The notes: generated by a model from the sequence alone, not told the origin. 64,000 nt of DNA from Bin5 sp965221145 (GCA_965221145.1 OZ244877.1:4340001-4404000), one strand, 5' to 3'; positions 1 through 8,243 are shown, counted from the first letter of the stretch. A program made the numbers and translations.

Positions 1-685
1 AAGGGCTGTGTTCTATGACTTCGGCCTTGGTGACATCGTGCCATAGCGGAAGCAGCGCTTGCTCCCCGGTGACAGCTTTGGATACGAGGCCATCCAATTC
101 ATACTGAGGCCAGCCTTTGGCAAAGAAGGAAGGGGAAATGATGACGACGCCGAATCTGCTGCGGGCAATACCATTGTCAATTTTGCGCCGCAGACTGTCG
201 CCTATTTTGAGTTCTATTTCGTCGTACCATACTCGCAGTCCTTGCGCTTCGAGAGCTGCGGCAAGCGGGCGGGCTACTTTTTCTTTGTCCTCGGCGGCAT
301 GTGAGATGAACACGTCAAAGTAGCCGTCAGAATCGATCGAATCGGACGCGGCGTGGACGGGCTGGACGAGGGGAGTTAGCGGCCTGGCGTTGTATTCAGG
401 TAGAGGTGACAGCGTTTCTTTCGGGATAACCCGGATAGAGCTCCTGGACGTGCCTCTAAGTCCTTGCATGTCCACAACGACGTACCAGGTACCAGAATGT
501 GGAATGGGAATGTGCGCGGGGGACTGCTTGAATAAGCCGCCATAGTACCTGTGCTTACGCCCGGACTTATAATTCTGATAGTTCGTGCTGTCGAGCAGCC
601 TCACGTTGGCTGCGCTGCCGGCCAGTTTGACTTCGACAACATCGCCGGTTTGTCTATGGCCGAGCTGGTAGTAATTGAATTTCAT
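1..685 (-). CDS. DUF1883-TIR domain protein, C-terminus beyond window
   Basis: An open frame runs from ATG at 685 leftwards off the window; 228 residues are visible. A good Shine-Dalgarno (GGGAGGA) lies about 7 bases before the start. Residues 1-90 match the DUF1883 pattern (start MKFNYYQLGHRQ, then YYGG and VVVDMQGLRG). A linker follows, and a TIR domain begins near residue 122 (FDVFISHAAEDKE). The TIR helix ELKIGDSLRRKI and the motif SPSFFAKGWPQYEL are present; E196 sits where NAD-cleaving TIR domains carry their catalytic glutamate. DUF1883-TIR proteins are known as a family. The defence role (NADase effector) is inferred from the TIR fold and from neighbouring KAP NTPase and R-M remnants. 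The missing C-terminus prevents judging integrity. Confidence 0.85.
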   Translation of the reverse strand, partial: MKFNYYQLGHRQTGDVVEVKLAGSAANVRLLDSTNYQNYKSGRKHRYYGGLFKQSPAHIPIPHSGTWYVVVDMQGLRGTSRSSIRVIPKETLSPLPEYNARPLTPLVQPVHAASDSIDSDGYFDVFISHAAEDKEKVARPLAAALEAQGLRVWYDEIELKIGDSLRRKIDNGIARSRFGVVIISPSFFAKGWPQYELDGLVSKAVTGEQALLPLWHDVTKAEVIEHSP

Positions 686-996
686 ATCAACGTCCTCCCA
701 TCATGTATGCCGGAGTACGCAGACTATTGTTCCACATTTGGTGTCAAATCCCAAGAGAGATGCACTTAGTCGAGAGTGAAATGCTCCCGATGTTGAAGGC
801 AATCAATTGCATAAACTTTATCCCGGCCCCACGATTCTTCCCGCGCGAACTCTTCGCCGTCGCCGACATGGCCGCGCGGCATGGCGGTCCGCCGCGATGC
901 AGGTTGCTTGAGAAATGGATTGCGCGCTGATCGTTCAGGCTGGGAAATTTGAATCGTGAGGAGATATCGCAGTTCTGCAGAGGCGAACGCGCGCCT
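686..996. other. intergenic stretch without recognisable gene
   Basis: About 310 bases lie between the start of the TIR gene and the stop of the AHJR-like pseudogene. The open frames here are short, have poor start contexts and resemble no family I recognise. I see no clear hairpin terminator. Confidence 0.5.
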
Positions 997-1656
997 TCAG
1001 GTCAATTCGGGATCGGGTTCCAGGAAACGTAGGACGACTTCGATTAACTCGGTCACCTTGTTGTCGCTGAAACCGTTGACGTCGAAGCCGTGGGCGATGG
1101 CGTTTCGGTACTTCATCATGTCGGTCAGGTCGTTGTGTTCCTCCGGGGAGAGGATGCCGTGCATGGCCGCCATGTCGAGGACGTAGGCCGCGGTCGTGAC
1201 GCGTGTGATGGAGATGCCCTCGGTCTCGATCAGATTGCGGGCCGCGGCTTCGCAAGCCGACCATGCCAGCAGGAAGGCGGCCTCGCTCGAGCCGCGCGCA
1301 AGAACGTTCTGCGCCTCGGCCAGGCGTTGGCGGATCTCTTTCTCGCTATAGGAGTGCGCGCCCGCGGGCGATTCCAGCTTCTCCGGCTCGCCCACCAGCA
1401 GCAGGTCATAGCTCCAACCGGGCTTGTCATACAAAATCTCCGCCAGTTCTTTCATTCTTGGTGACCATTCCAACGAACTCCTGGACTTCACCTCGATTAC
1501 CCTCGCTTCGTCATTTTTGCGCACGACAAGATCGGCGCGGAAGCCGGGCAGGAACTCCAACTAGCAATTTTCGTCCACCTCATAGCCTCTGCTGCGGTAC
1601 TCTGCCGCCTTCTTGTCGATGAACTTCTTTTCAAGGATCGAGATGTCTTCAGTCAA
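997..1656 (-). pseudogene. AHJR-like restriction endonuclease-fold protein, nonsense mutation
   Basis: The frame starts at TTG 1656 (AGGGGG upstream) and reads 31 residues ending GYEVDENC. It meets TAG at 1561-1563, then continues in the same frame for 187 residues to 997. The part after the stop has LPGFRADLVVRKND followed by VIEVKSRSSL, the D...E-x-K pattern of the PD-(D/E)XK-like REase_AHJR family, and a helical C-terminal half. The TTG start overlaps the stop of the upstream RusA-like gene by four bases (TTGA), so the two were translationally coupled. One stop codon makes this a probable pseudogene. Reinitiation downstream of TAG would lose the N-terminal strand. A sequencing error is possible, but the partner gene is independently broken. 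Confidence 0.75.
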
Positions 1657-2049
1657 GGTATCACCCCCTGGTCCGGCGCCGCGGCCACGATGATGTGGAC
1701 AAACGGGCTCAAGCGCGCGCGAGCTTCACGCAATGCGGGCGAAGGATTACGCACCTCCAAGTCTGCGCTCAGATCTCTCTTGTGGCAATGCAGATCAGTG
1801 ATCTGGACGTCGTCGACATAGATCAATTTTTTCATGGCATCCAGAATCGGTTTCAGAATTATTGTCAAGGTCGAACTGCCTGTGGTCGTGAAAGCAGGTT
1901 ACCGTCACCATAACTTCATCGGCGACCGGGGGCTGCCCGGGCCATCTCTGCATCGCGAAGTTCTTGACGCGATCCCGCCACCTGTTGCTTCCTTCGGCGC
2001 GCAGGAACAGCGCAACACCGTCTGCTACGAACTCAAAGGGCAGAGCCAC
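1653..2049 (-). pseudogene. RusA-like Holliday junction resolvase family protein, frameshifted
   Basis: Two overlapping minus-strand frames together give one RusA-family-like protein. The first (from 2049) reads MALPFEFVADG through VMVTVT to DLDN; the second continues ILKPILDAMKKLIYVDDVQI to APDQGVIP. The join falls near 1857-1863, where AATAATTCTG appears to carry one extra base compared with the expected DNILKPILDAM reading. RusA enzymes resolve four-way junctions using conserved aspartates; the D-x-DN...KPILD...DD pattern is visible across the join. The 3' end overlaps the AHJR-like gene. The pair looks like a small mobile or defence-linked module now inactivated in both genes. Function is inferred from family resemblance only. 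Confidence 0.72.
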
Positions 2050-2188
2050 ATCGATTTCCTGACTTCAGCACAGGTTGACAATCAACCGTTTCAGACAATT
2101 GTGGCAAGCGTTGCGGCCAATGCAGCGAAGTGTAGCGCAGGTGATTGAAAGAGACGAAACTCAGTCTGCGCCGCCCATGATCTCCCCC

Positions 2189-2250
2189 AACAGCCCCTCG
2201 GACGCGCGCGCGAGGGCGCGGATGACCTGGCCGATGCAACGGCAGTGCGT
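2189..2250 (-). repeat. recurrent module-boundary repeat, copy A (most diverged)
   Basis: This is about 62 bases related to copies at 5481-5543 and 7412-7474. Read on the minus strand it can encode GQVIRALARASEGLLGEIMG, against RQVISVIERESEGLLG in the other copies. It lies about 140 bases upstream of the RusA-like start, in the same orientation relative to a module as the other two copies. Confidence 0.6.
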
Positions 2251-2365
2251 ATTGCGTGTTGCGGCGGCTGTCTGAATCAGGACGTGCGCGATGGAGAGGG
2301 GGCGTGTTGCGTGGTGGGCGATGCGCGATTGGATGCAATGCGCGTCGAGTTTATCCACGAAAGGC

Positions 2366-2446
2366 GAGCATGGGCACGCCGCCGAGCCGATCGACGCCGG
2401 AGGGCTTGCAGCCGGGGTAGGGCGGGAGGTTGGCGGCGATGGTCAT
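2366..2446 (-). pseudogene. HsdS N-terminal remnant
   Basis: A short reading, MTIAANLPPYPGCKPSGVDR, closely matches the start of type I restriction specificity subunits, which commonly read YPxYKPSGVxWLGxxPxxW. The frame then drifts into unrelated residues. There is no downstream target-recognition domain, so this is a scrap of a former type I system. Confidence 0.6.
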
Positions 2447-2592
2447 GGGAATGGAAAGATGCAATCGAGTCGCTATCGACAAAGAAAGTCCGTTTGATTT
2501 AGAGCCTGGACCACGTGTGCCAAAATGAACTCTTCGCCACAGTTGCCCCAATCTGCGAACTGCTGTGTTCGCCTCTCTCTCAGTTTCTAAAA

Positions 2593-3729
2593 CTGATGTT
2601 ACGCAGTAGTTGACGAATTGAGTAAAATGAGGTCAGGAGGTGAAACATGAAGTTCAAACTCTTTGACCTGTATTCGGACTTTCTCCTGAGTTCATTTGCG
2701 GCAACGACGGCGACAGGCATGTCGGCCTTGATGGACAAGGCGGTCAGCCACGACCAAGTCAGTCGCATGCTCAACAGCCAACGACTGCAGCCGAAAGACT
2801 GGTGGCAGATGGTCAAGCCCTCTGTGCGCAGCATGCAAGGCGAGCATGGCGTCATCACGATTGACGACAGCATCGTTGAGAAGCCCTACACCGATGAGAA
2901 CGAACTCATCTGCTGGCACTACGACCATGCGCAAGGACAGATGGCCAAGGGCATCAACTTTATCACTGCTTTGTACACAGTGGGTGGGGTTTCATTGCCG
3001 GTGACCTATCGGTTGGTGACCAAGACCGAATCGTATATTGACAAGCAGGGCAAACGGAAACGACGCAGCGCTGTGACCAAGAACGAGCATTTTCGTGCCA
3101 TGCTGCAAAACTGTGTGCATAACCGCATTCCCTTCCGCTATGTGCTCAATGACATCTGGTTTGCTTCGGCTGAGAATATGAGCTATATCAAACGCACGCT
3201 GCGCAAAGAGTTCATCATGGGACTCAAAACCAATCGCAAGATCGCCCTTTCTCGCCAAGATAAACAGCATGGTCGCTATCACAGACTGGAACAACTCGAC
3301 CTGCCAGAAGACACAGTTACAGGCATCTATCTGGAGCAGGTGCCCTTTCCACTCTATCTGCTCCGTCAGACCTGCACAAACGCAGATGGCTCGACCGCTG
3401 TGCGCTATCTGGTGACCAGTGACGCCTGCTTGACAGCTGACCAACTGATCACAATCTACCAAGAACGGTGGAAAGTGGAAGAATATCATCGCTCGCTCAA
3501 ACAGAACGCATCCCTTGCCAAATCACCAACCCGCACACCAACCACGCAGACCAATCACTTTGTGGCTGCTCTCTGGACCTTTACCAAGCTGGAGATGCTT
3601 AAGATGCGCACCAAGAAGAATCACTATGCCCTCAAGACTCACTTGTATCTCTCAGCTCTGCAACAGGCTTTCGAGGCTTTGTGTCAGTTGGATCCAGTTC
3701 GCCTTGATCCCCTGGCTGCGTAACATGAG
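2593..3729 (+). mobile_element. complete 1137-bp insertion sequence
   Basis: Terminal inverted repeats are CTGATGTTACGCAG on the left and CTCATGTTACGCAG (reverse complement of the right end), 13 of 14 matching. A 7-bp direct repeat TCTAAAA flanks the element (2586-2592 and 3730-3736). One transposase gene fills it, and its stop codon lies within the right terminal repeat. The insertion point is one codon before the native stop of the KAP gene. Confidence 0.88.
2647..3723 (+). CDS. DDE transposase (IS4/IS701 superfamily)
   Basis: The protein has 358 residues and starts at an ATG preceded by AGGAGGTGA. Visible DDE-type landmarks are the first aspartate in VITIDDSIVEKPYT, the second in YVLNDIWFAS, and a C-terminal ERWKVEEYHRSLKQN helix carrying the glutamate, all in the order expected for IS4-like transposases. 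The segment ENELICWHYDHAQGQ is highly characteristic of a transposase group widespread in bacteria. Length and all three acidic positions look intact, and the terminal repeats are present, so the copy could be active. Exact IS family assignment would need comparison with named elements. Confidence 0.9.
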   Translation: MKFKLFDLYSDFLLSSFAATTATGMSALMDKAVSHDQVSRMLNSQRLQPKDWWQMVKPSVRSMQGEHGVITIDDSIVEKPYTDENELICWHYDHAQGQMAKGINFITALYTVGGVSLPVTYRLVTKTESYIDKQGKRKRRSAVTKNEHFRAMLQNCVHNRIPFRYVLNDIWFASAENMSYIKRTLRKEFIMGLKTNRKIALSRQDKQHGRYHRLEQLDLPEDTVTGIYLEQVPFPLYLLRQTCTNADGSTAVRYLVTSDACLTADQLITIYQERWKVEEYHRSLKQNASLAKSPTRTPTTQTNHFVAALWTFTKLEMLKMRTKKNHYALKTHLYLSALQQAFEALCQLDPVRLDPLAA

Positions 3730-4653
3730 TCTAAAAGTCTTTTGAAGGTCAATCAAGCCGTCAAAAAAACTGAGGACGCCCCTTCCAATTCCAGATGCTC
3801 TCTCAGAATCAATCGTTTTTAGCAGATAGGTAGCCTTTTCGCTCCCCGATGCCTTGGTCCGATTGGATAGCAACTCCGGGTGGGTCAGATCCTTGCCCTG
3901 CACCATGAGGCTAAGCTGCTGCTCAACGGCAGTCGAATCCCCAGCGAGGTTATGCTTCGGTTCTTCTACGAAGTACATATATGCTTCCGTGCCATCAAGC
4001 CATCTGTCAATTTCACGTTCGGAGGTCTGAGACGTGTTTAACTCGTCAACATAGTTCATTACATCGCTGGCGCGTCGTTCACCCTGGATGAACTGACGAT
4101 ACAACGAAGGGCTCTTGAGCTTTAGCGGAATGAGAAGACCGAGCAGAAGAGGGAACATTTGTTGCCCTTCCGACAGGCTTCTTGCGGTCAAGGCGATCAA
4201 TCGGACGCAATAGTCGATGTCTCTCAGAGAAAGGTCAAAGCGAGCGCAAAGGCCTGGAAACCCCTGCGACAGTCTGTTGTATTCTGCAGAAGTCATCCTG
4301 TAATTGGCACTCTCATCAAGTGACCGAAAGCCCTCTTCCAATCCGTACTTCCTCATCATGTTTCGGCAGAATTGAACAGTATCTGTGCTTGGCAGCGAAA
4401 ACTCCATGTCGAAGAATCGACGCAGGTAGACGTCTGCGTCGATTTCACCGTAGACTGATTTAAGCGATTTGCACAGTTCATCCCGATTGATGCCGAAGAC
4501 GAAGACCATATTGGGAACGTCGAAGATGTGCTTGACCCGCTCCAAAAGCTCGATGGCAAATGTCGGGCGGCATCTGTCGAGTTCGTCGATGATGAAGACC
4601 AGGGGGCGCTGTGTTTCCTTTGCGACCGCGGCAGACAGTTTCGTCAGTTGCTC

Positions 4654-4889
4654 GTAACTACTCAGCCATTACCCAATGTGCGACTTTCAATGGGCAACCA
4701 AATCATCCAAGTGTAATGAATCGTGTTTGGAATCTGTCTGAAAAGGTCAGGTTCGGGTCAAAACGGCACATAGGGTGCGAATTATGGCGTGTAGATGGAG
4801 GATTCACGCTTTCCGGCAGTCATTTTTGGTCTTTTTAACCGATGACCGTTCCTTTTCAAGCAACTTCCCAGACGAGGCTGAGTAGTTAC
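4654..4889. mobile_element. 236-bp MITE, IS66-like ends
   Basis: The element has perfect 14-bp terminal inverted repeats GTAACTACTCAGCC and GGCTGAGTAGTTAC. Its flanks carry an exact 8-bp duplication, AGTTGCTC (4646-4653 and 4890-4897). Ends beginning GTAA with an 8-bp duplication are the signature of IS66-family insertions. It has no transposase, so it is non-autonomous. It interrupts the KAP NTPase gene just before Walker B. Confidence 0.88.
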
Positions 4890-5480
4890 AGTTGCTCTTT
4901 CAATCGATCTCTGGTCTTTCGTTGGTCCAGATAGTCCTCGAGCAAATCTCTGCCTTTCAGTTTGCGCAGGTCAAATCGAAGGTCAAGCCAAGTCAGCTTT
5001 GAAGACGCGGCAATAAGATTTTTCTTGATAAGTTGAACAGCGATCTGCCCGGCTTGCTTAGCCAATTCCTTGAGTTTGCCCTCTTTAAACTGCTCGGACA
5101 GCTGACCAATAATGGAAAGAAGAGGGTCGTCGCAAAAGTCGTCTTCCCACGCGTTGAAATATATGGCGCGGAAATGGTCCCTTTCCAGCTCTTTTTGCCA
5201 GCGTTTGAGCAGGAAGGTCTTGCCGGTTCCCCATTGGCCGTCAATACTGATGATAAACGGCTCTTTTTGGTTGCGGATCAGGTTTGTCAGCCTTTCGGCA
5301 ATCTGCTGGCGGCCGAGTTCATCATCTTGCCAAGGTTGGATAGGCGAAACATCCTGTTCGAGGTATTTCAGTTTCAAAGAGTCTCGTTGGTCCGCGGAAA
5401 TCGAGGTCTCTTCTGTCATAGCAATCTCCAATTGATACTCTCTGCCGGAAAATCCTCTACACTCCGCGCATGATCGCACG

Positions 5481-5543
5481 CAACAGCCCCTCGGACTCGC
5501 GCTCGATGACGCTGATTACCTGGCGGATGGAACGGAAGTGCGT
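5481..5543 (-). repeat. recurrent module-boundary repeat, copy B
   Basis: This 63-base segment is nearly identical to copy C (7412-7474). On the minus strand it reads RQVISVIERESEGLL and then reaches a TAG stop near 5456. It lies about 60 bases upstream of the KAP NTPase start. It may be the conserved 3' end of a lost upstream gene or a recombination seam. Confidence 0.7.
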
Positions 5544-5611
5544 GGCGCGGGGGCGGCGTGGTCCGCGAAGGGCGCGAAGGGGGGGCTGCGTTACGGCAGG
5601 TGGCAAGGCCG

Positions 5612-5836
5612 TCAATCGTCGGGGGGCGATTCGGCGAGGTAGCGATGCGTTGTCTCTCTGATGTTTTCGGCGTGCGCGTAGATGTCGTCGAGTGAGTCGA
5701 TCTTGTTTTTTGTCTCGCGCTTGTTTGCGTCAATTGTGCCCAGATACATTTGCGACGAGTTGAACCACAGCCGACATATCGGTTTGCGGTTGTTGTCGTC
5801 GAGGATGATGCCGCAATAGGTCTTGGTGTCGCGCAT
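5612..5836 (-). pseudogene. C-terminal fragment of an HSDR_N-type restriction nuclease
   Basis: The 74-residue reading MRDTKTYCGIILDDNNRKPI continues with RLWFNSSQMYLG and ends in SLDDIYAHAENIRETTHRY. This is the characteristic tail of ~350-residue nucleases with an HSDR_N domain. The catalytic N-terminal part is missing: upstream DNA turns into heptamer-type repeats and an HsdS scrap. The fragment begins at an ATG, but that methionine is internal in the full-length family. Confidence 0.65.
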
Positions 5837-5917
5837 GGTGATGCGCCCAATGTGAAGGGCATTGCGTGCTGCGTATTGCGTGGGCGATGATGTTTACGCA
5901 CTACGCATTTGCCCGTG

Positions 5918-5974
5918 TTATGCGACAATGATCCAGTCGACGCCGGAGGGATTGCAGGCCGGGTAGGAGTTGAG
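5918..5974 (-). pseudogene. second HsdS N-terminal remnant
   Basis: The minus strand reads LNSYPACNPSGVDWIIVA and stops, again the YPxxKPSGVxW signature of type I specificity subunits. It is independent of the remnant at 2366-2446. The rest of the subunit is absent. Confidence 0.5.
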
Positions 5975-6031
5975 GGGCGGGGGCCCTGCCATCGATTGCT
6001 CGACGCGTCTTGTGTCAACTGCGGGACCAAA

Positions 6032-6805
6032 CTAAGCGGCGACACCGACAAGCCGAGAAATATCGCTAACGCTCGTCTGTTGAAAGTCTGCCAGCCCCGG
6101 ATACTGCTTGTCGGCGTTGCGGGTGAGGTAGATATTCTCTTTCTTGCCCAATGCTTCCATGTCCTCGTGGACGACAAGGCTAATGAACAAAAGAGACGCA
6201 TTCTTAAATTCAAGCAGTGCGACGGCAACATTCTTGGCTTTGTCGTTACTGTGTACGCCAAATACATAGAAGCTGGCGTTTCTATAGGTAAGTGACCAGT
6301 CCACGCTGATCGGAAGCTCGGGCAACGGAAACGGATTCGCGACTGGTGTGAACGCCTTCATTTCGGCGGTTATGTATGCTTCCAGGTCGTCGTAGAATGC
6401 GCTGCGAATGATCTCCCGACTCCAATAGCGCATGTTGCACACCTTCTGGGCACAGCCCGCAAACTGGAGAATGCCTTCGGAGAGTTTGTCCAGGGGGGCG
6501 TCCAGATAGAGGTTGCCCTCCTCGTTGCCGACGCCATTGTTGATTAGAATACTGTCGAAGATCCGATGGCGCGTGTCGGTGGAGATGTCGTAGGTGTAGG
6601 ACAGGCGCATCAGGGTCAGGCCGAAGTCGCTGATACGGACGTACCCTTCCCCCTTGGGGCTGTCTTGCAGGTAGATGTCCACCATGTCGCCGTCTTCGTG
6701 GAGGATGGGCAGGATGAGCTGATGCTTGCCGGGGCGGCGTTCGTAGAGGTCGAAGCCGGCGGAGAGGGGCGTGTTCAGGGATTTACGAACGCTATTGATA
6801 TTCAT
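6032..6805 (-). CDS. DUF1828 domain protein
   Basis: The product has 257 residues. The N-terminal half, from PILHEDGDMVDIYL through YVRISDFGLTLMRLSY, matches DUF1828. The C-terminal half, with DWSLTYRNASFYVFGV and LLEFKNASLLFISLVV, resembles the DUF1829-type partner domain. It starts at ATG 6805, overlapping the 3' end of the upstream DUF6978-like gene by 14 bases, so the two are probably one translation-coupled unit. No catalytic residues are assigned to this family. Location in a decayed defence island suggests a mobile-element, toxin-antitoxin or anti-phage role, which is inference. Confidence 0.8.
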   Translation of the reverse strand: MNINSVRKSLNTPLSAGFDLYERRPGKHQLILPILHEDGDMVDIYLQDSPKGEGYVRISDFGLTLMRLSYTYDISTDTRHRIFDSILINNGVGNEEGNLYLDAPLDKLSEGILQFAGCAQKVCNMRYWSREIIRSAFYDDLEAYITAEMKAFTPVANPFPLPELPISVDWSLTYRNASFYVFGVHSNDKAKNVAVALLEFKNASLLFISLVVHEDMEALGKKENIYLTRNADKQYPGLADFQQTSVSDISRLVGVAA

Positions 6806-7328
6806 CGAAAAGCCTCGGTTGAAGCGCTTCGGGGAAATATTCGGCGTAGTTTGTTACGCTAATATCCTCAAAGAAATTTCTGAGGGCTTGTTCAAATGTG
6901 CTGTATCGGTCTGTTGTTTCTCGATGGCTCTCTTGTGGGTTTGTATTTCCAGACGCCAATAGTTGTGCGGTGATGCGGTGAATGTGCGGGAGGGCAAAAT
7001 GTCCGTCGGGATTCCTGCTGTCTCCCCCATGCGCGCCGTTGTAGCGGATAAGCGTTATTGTTCCCACGGCCTTGTCATCGGTTCGATAACGCAGCCCGAT
7101 GGAGTAATTTTCAATGAAATTACTGCTCTGGCGAACAAAGACCGAAAACTGGGCATCTTCGTCCGAGTTGGTTTCCAAATCCAGCTGGCAACGTCTGTGG
7201 CCGCTCTCGTCAACGTAACCTTTGGCTGGCGTTCTATTTGCGATCGTCTTGGGAACGTCCAACAGTTGTCGAATCTGCTCGTCGTTCAGAATCGGTCGCT
7301 CTGGGAGCGTGGCGATATTATACGTCAA
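6792..7328 (-). CDS. DUF6978-like protein, partner of DUF1828
   Basis: I chose TTG 7328 as the start because CAGGAAAG lies seven bases upstream and DNA further upstream is the recurrent boundary repeat rather than conserved coding sequence. The product is 178 residues. It contains ILNDEQIRQLLDVPK near the N-terminus, then YSIGLRYRTDD, ITLIRYNGAHGG and PHIHRIT, a pattern I associate with the DUF6978 family. Histidine-rich PHIH could bind metal but no activity is known. The overlap with the downstream DUF1828 gene supports a two-component unit. An upstream in-frame extension to 7490 exists but runs through repeat DNA, so I reject it. Confidence 0.7.
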   Translation of the reverse strand: MTYNIATLPERPILNDEQIRQLLDVPKTIANRTPAKGYVDESGHRRCQLDLETNSDEDAQFSVFVRQSSNFIENYSIGLRYRTDDKAVGTITLIRYNGAHGGDSRNPDGHFALPHIHRITAQLLASGNTNPQESHRETTDRYSTFEQALRNFFEDISVTNYAEYFPEALQPRLFDEYQ

Positions 7329-7411
7329 TTTTCTTTCCTGTTCCAAGACGCCTGATTGGCGCGTGCCGTCCGGATTTTGGGGGCAGACGACGCCCCGCCC
7401 ATACTCTTCCC

Positions 7412-7474
7412 CAGCAGCCCCTCGGACTCCCGCTCGATGACGCTGATTACCTGGCGGATGGTACGGCAGTGCGT
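7412..7474 (-). repeat. recurrent module-boundary repeat, copy C
   Basis: This is nearly identical to copy B and reads RQVISVIERESEGLLGKSMG on the minus strand. It lies about 85 bases upstream of the DUF6978-like start. Heptamer-type GCGTATT-like repeats (tacgcactacgcactacgc) directly adjoin its outer side at 7484-7503. Confidence 0.7.
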
Positions 7475-7708
7475 GGTGGGCGATACGCACTACGCACTAC
7501 GCATTGGCGCTCGGGTTTGCTTGCCACCGGGGGGAGTGGCGACAGGCGCGCTGCGGGGGATGGCAGGGCGCATCCGCCAGCGCAATGATAGTCTATCGGG
7601 CAAGTTTTGCAAAAAAGAACATTGCTGAAAAAAATATATCCTGCTCTGTTACGGCAGGGGGAGAGGGTGATCCGCGAAGGGGGAGGGGGAGGGGGCGTCT
7701 CGTTCGCA

Positions 7709-7744
7709 TGCAGGCGGGACAGGCCCAGAGGGCACCCCGTGTTT
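7709..7744 (+). repeat. GC-rich dispersed repeat (GGCCCAGAGGGCACCCCG family)
   Basis: The intergenic copy reads gcaggcgggacaggcccaga then gggcaccccgtg. Related copies lie within coding frames at 11961-11996, 14020-14065 and 23806-23850, and at the end of tsaE (18260-18295). Confidence 0.65.
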
Positions 7745-7803
7745 CTTTTTGCGGGGGGGATGATGCGGGATACGCAGTATGGACTACGCACTACGCATTG
7801 CGG

Positions 7804-7989
7804 CTACCATTCGGCGTTGTCGGCGAGGGCGACGGGGTCGGGCGGGGGCGCGCTGATGGCGGGCGGGGCGGCGGGCGGCTGGGCGGCCATGGGCAGGATG
7901 ACGTCGCGGTACTTGCCGCGCACATAGTGGTCGCGCAGCACGTCGTCGGCGATGCCCCAGATGAAACTGCTGATGTTCAGGGCGTTCAT
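7804..7989 (-). pseudogene. hsdM: HsdM N-terminal remnant
   Basis: The reading MNALNISSFIWGIADDVLRD continues with HYVRGKYRDVILPM, the diagnostic N-terminus of type I N6-adenine methyltransferases of the group beginning MNxLNISSFIW. After ILPM the sequence switches to a proline/alanine-rich tail and stops at 61 residues. The SAM-binding and NPPF/Y motifs are absent. A purine-rich ribosome-binding region still precedes the ATG, so a short peptide could be made, but it cannot be a methyltransferase. Confidence 0.75.
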
Positions 7990-8200
7990 TGCTCTCTCTT
8001 TGCGGGTGGCGTGCGGCTTCGGGCGCTCAGTTGCGATCGGTGTGTTTGGGTCGTGTAGGGCGGCATTGTCGCACAGAAGGGCCGGTTATGCCAGTGGTCC
8101 GGGAGAGGCAGAGCGTCTGATTGTGGATCAGAAGGTTGTCGGTTGCGTTCTTTTGGAATTGACGCCACCGCTTTCGCGGTTATTTCATTTCGCCAAACTG

Positions 8201-8209
8201 TGCTATACT
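8201..8209 (+). promoter_or_regulatory. extended -10 promoter for the molybdenum hydroxylase locus
   Basis: TGC directly followed by TATACT makes an extended -10 element 35 bases before the FAD-subunit start. The matching -35 region is weak (TATTTC). Confidence 0.5.
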
Positions 8210-8243
8210 CGGTCTAATTTTTTACCTGTTCGGGGATTCCACT

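Larger units (their letters stand above)
2580..5419 (-). pseudogene. KAP family P-loop NTPase, split by a MITE and an IS
   Basis: The ATG at 5419 has GGAG seven bases upstream. Residues 61-68 are the Walker A motif GQWGTGKT, followed by a KAP-like FNAWEDD segment. The frame stops at 4886 inside a MITE. Removing the MITE and one 8-bp duplication rejoins it exactly in frame (KEQL-TKLSAAV) to the Walker B segment VFIIDELDRCRP and the C-terminal half. The 3' end is also altered: an IS at 2593-3729 sits after TTFR-encoding DNA, and removing it restores AAC TGA, so the original protein ended TFRN. With the IS present the frame continues to 3652 and gains about two dozen foreign residues. KAP NTPases are STAND-related ATPases often found in defence islands. 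The native length would be about 500 residues; no transmembrane pair was seen. Confidence 0.85.

Noticed and set aside
1561..1563. TAG as a possible recoded amino acid in the AHJR-like gene
   Set aside because: No sign of pyrrolysine genes in the window, the partner gene is also broken, and a simple nonsense mutation explains it.
7329..7490. N-terminal extension of the DUF6978-like gene
   Set aside because: The extension translates the recurrent boundary repeat in another frame; TTG 7328 has a Shine-Dalgarno and begins the conserved part.
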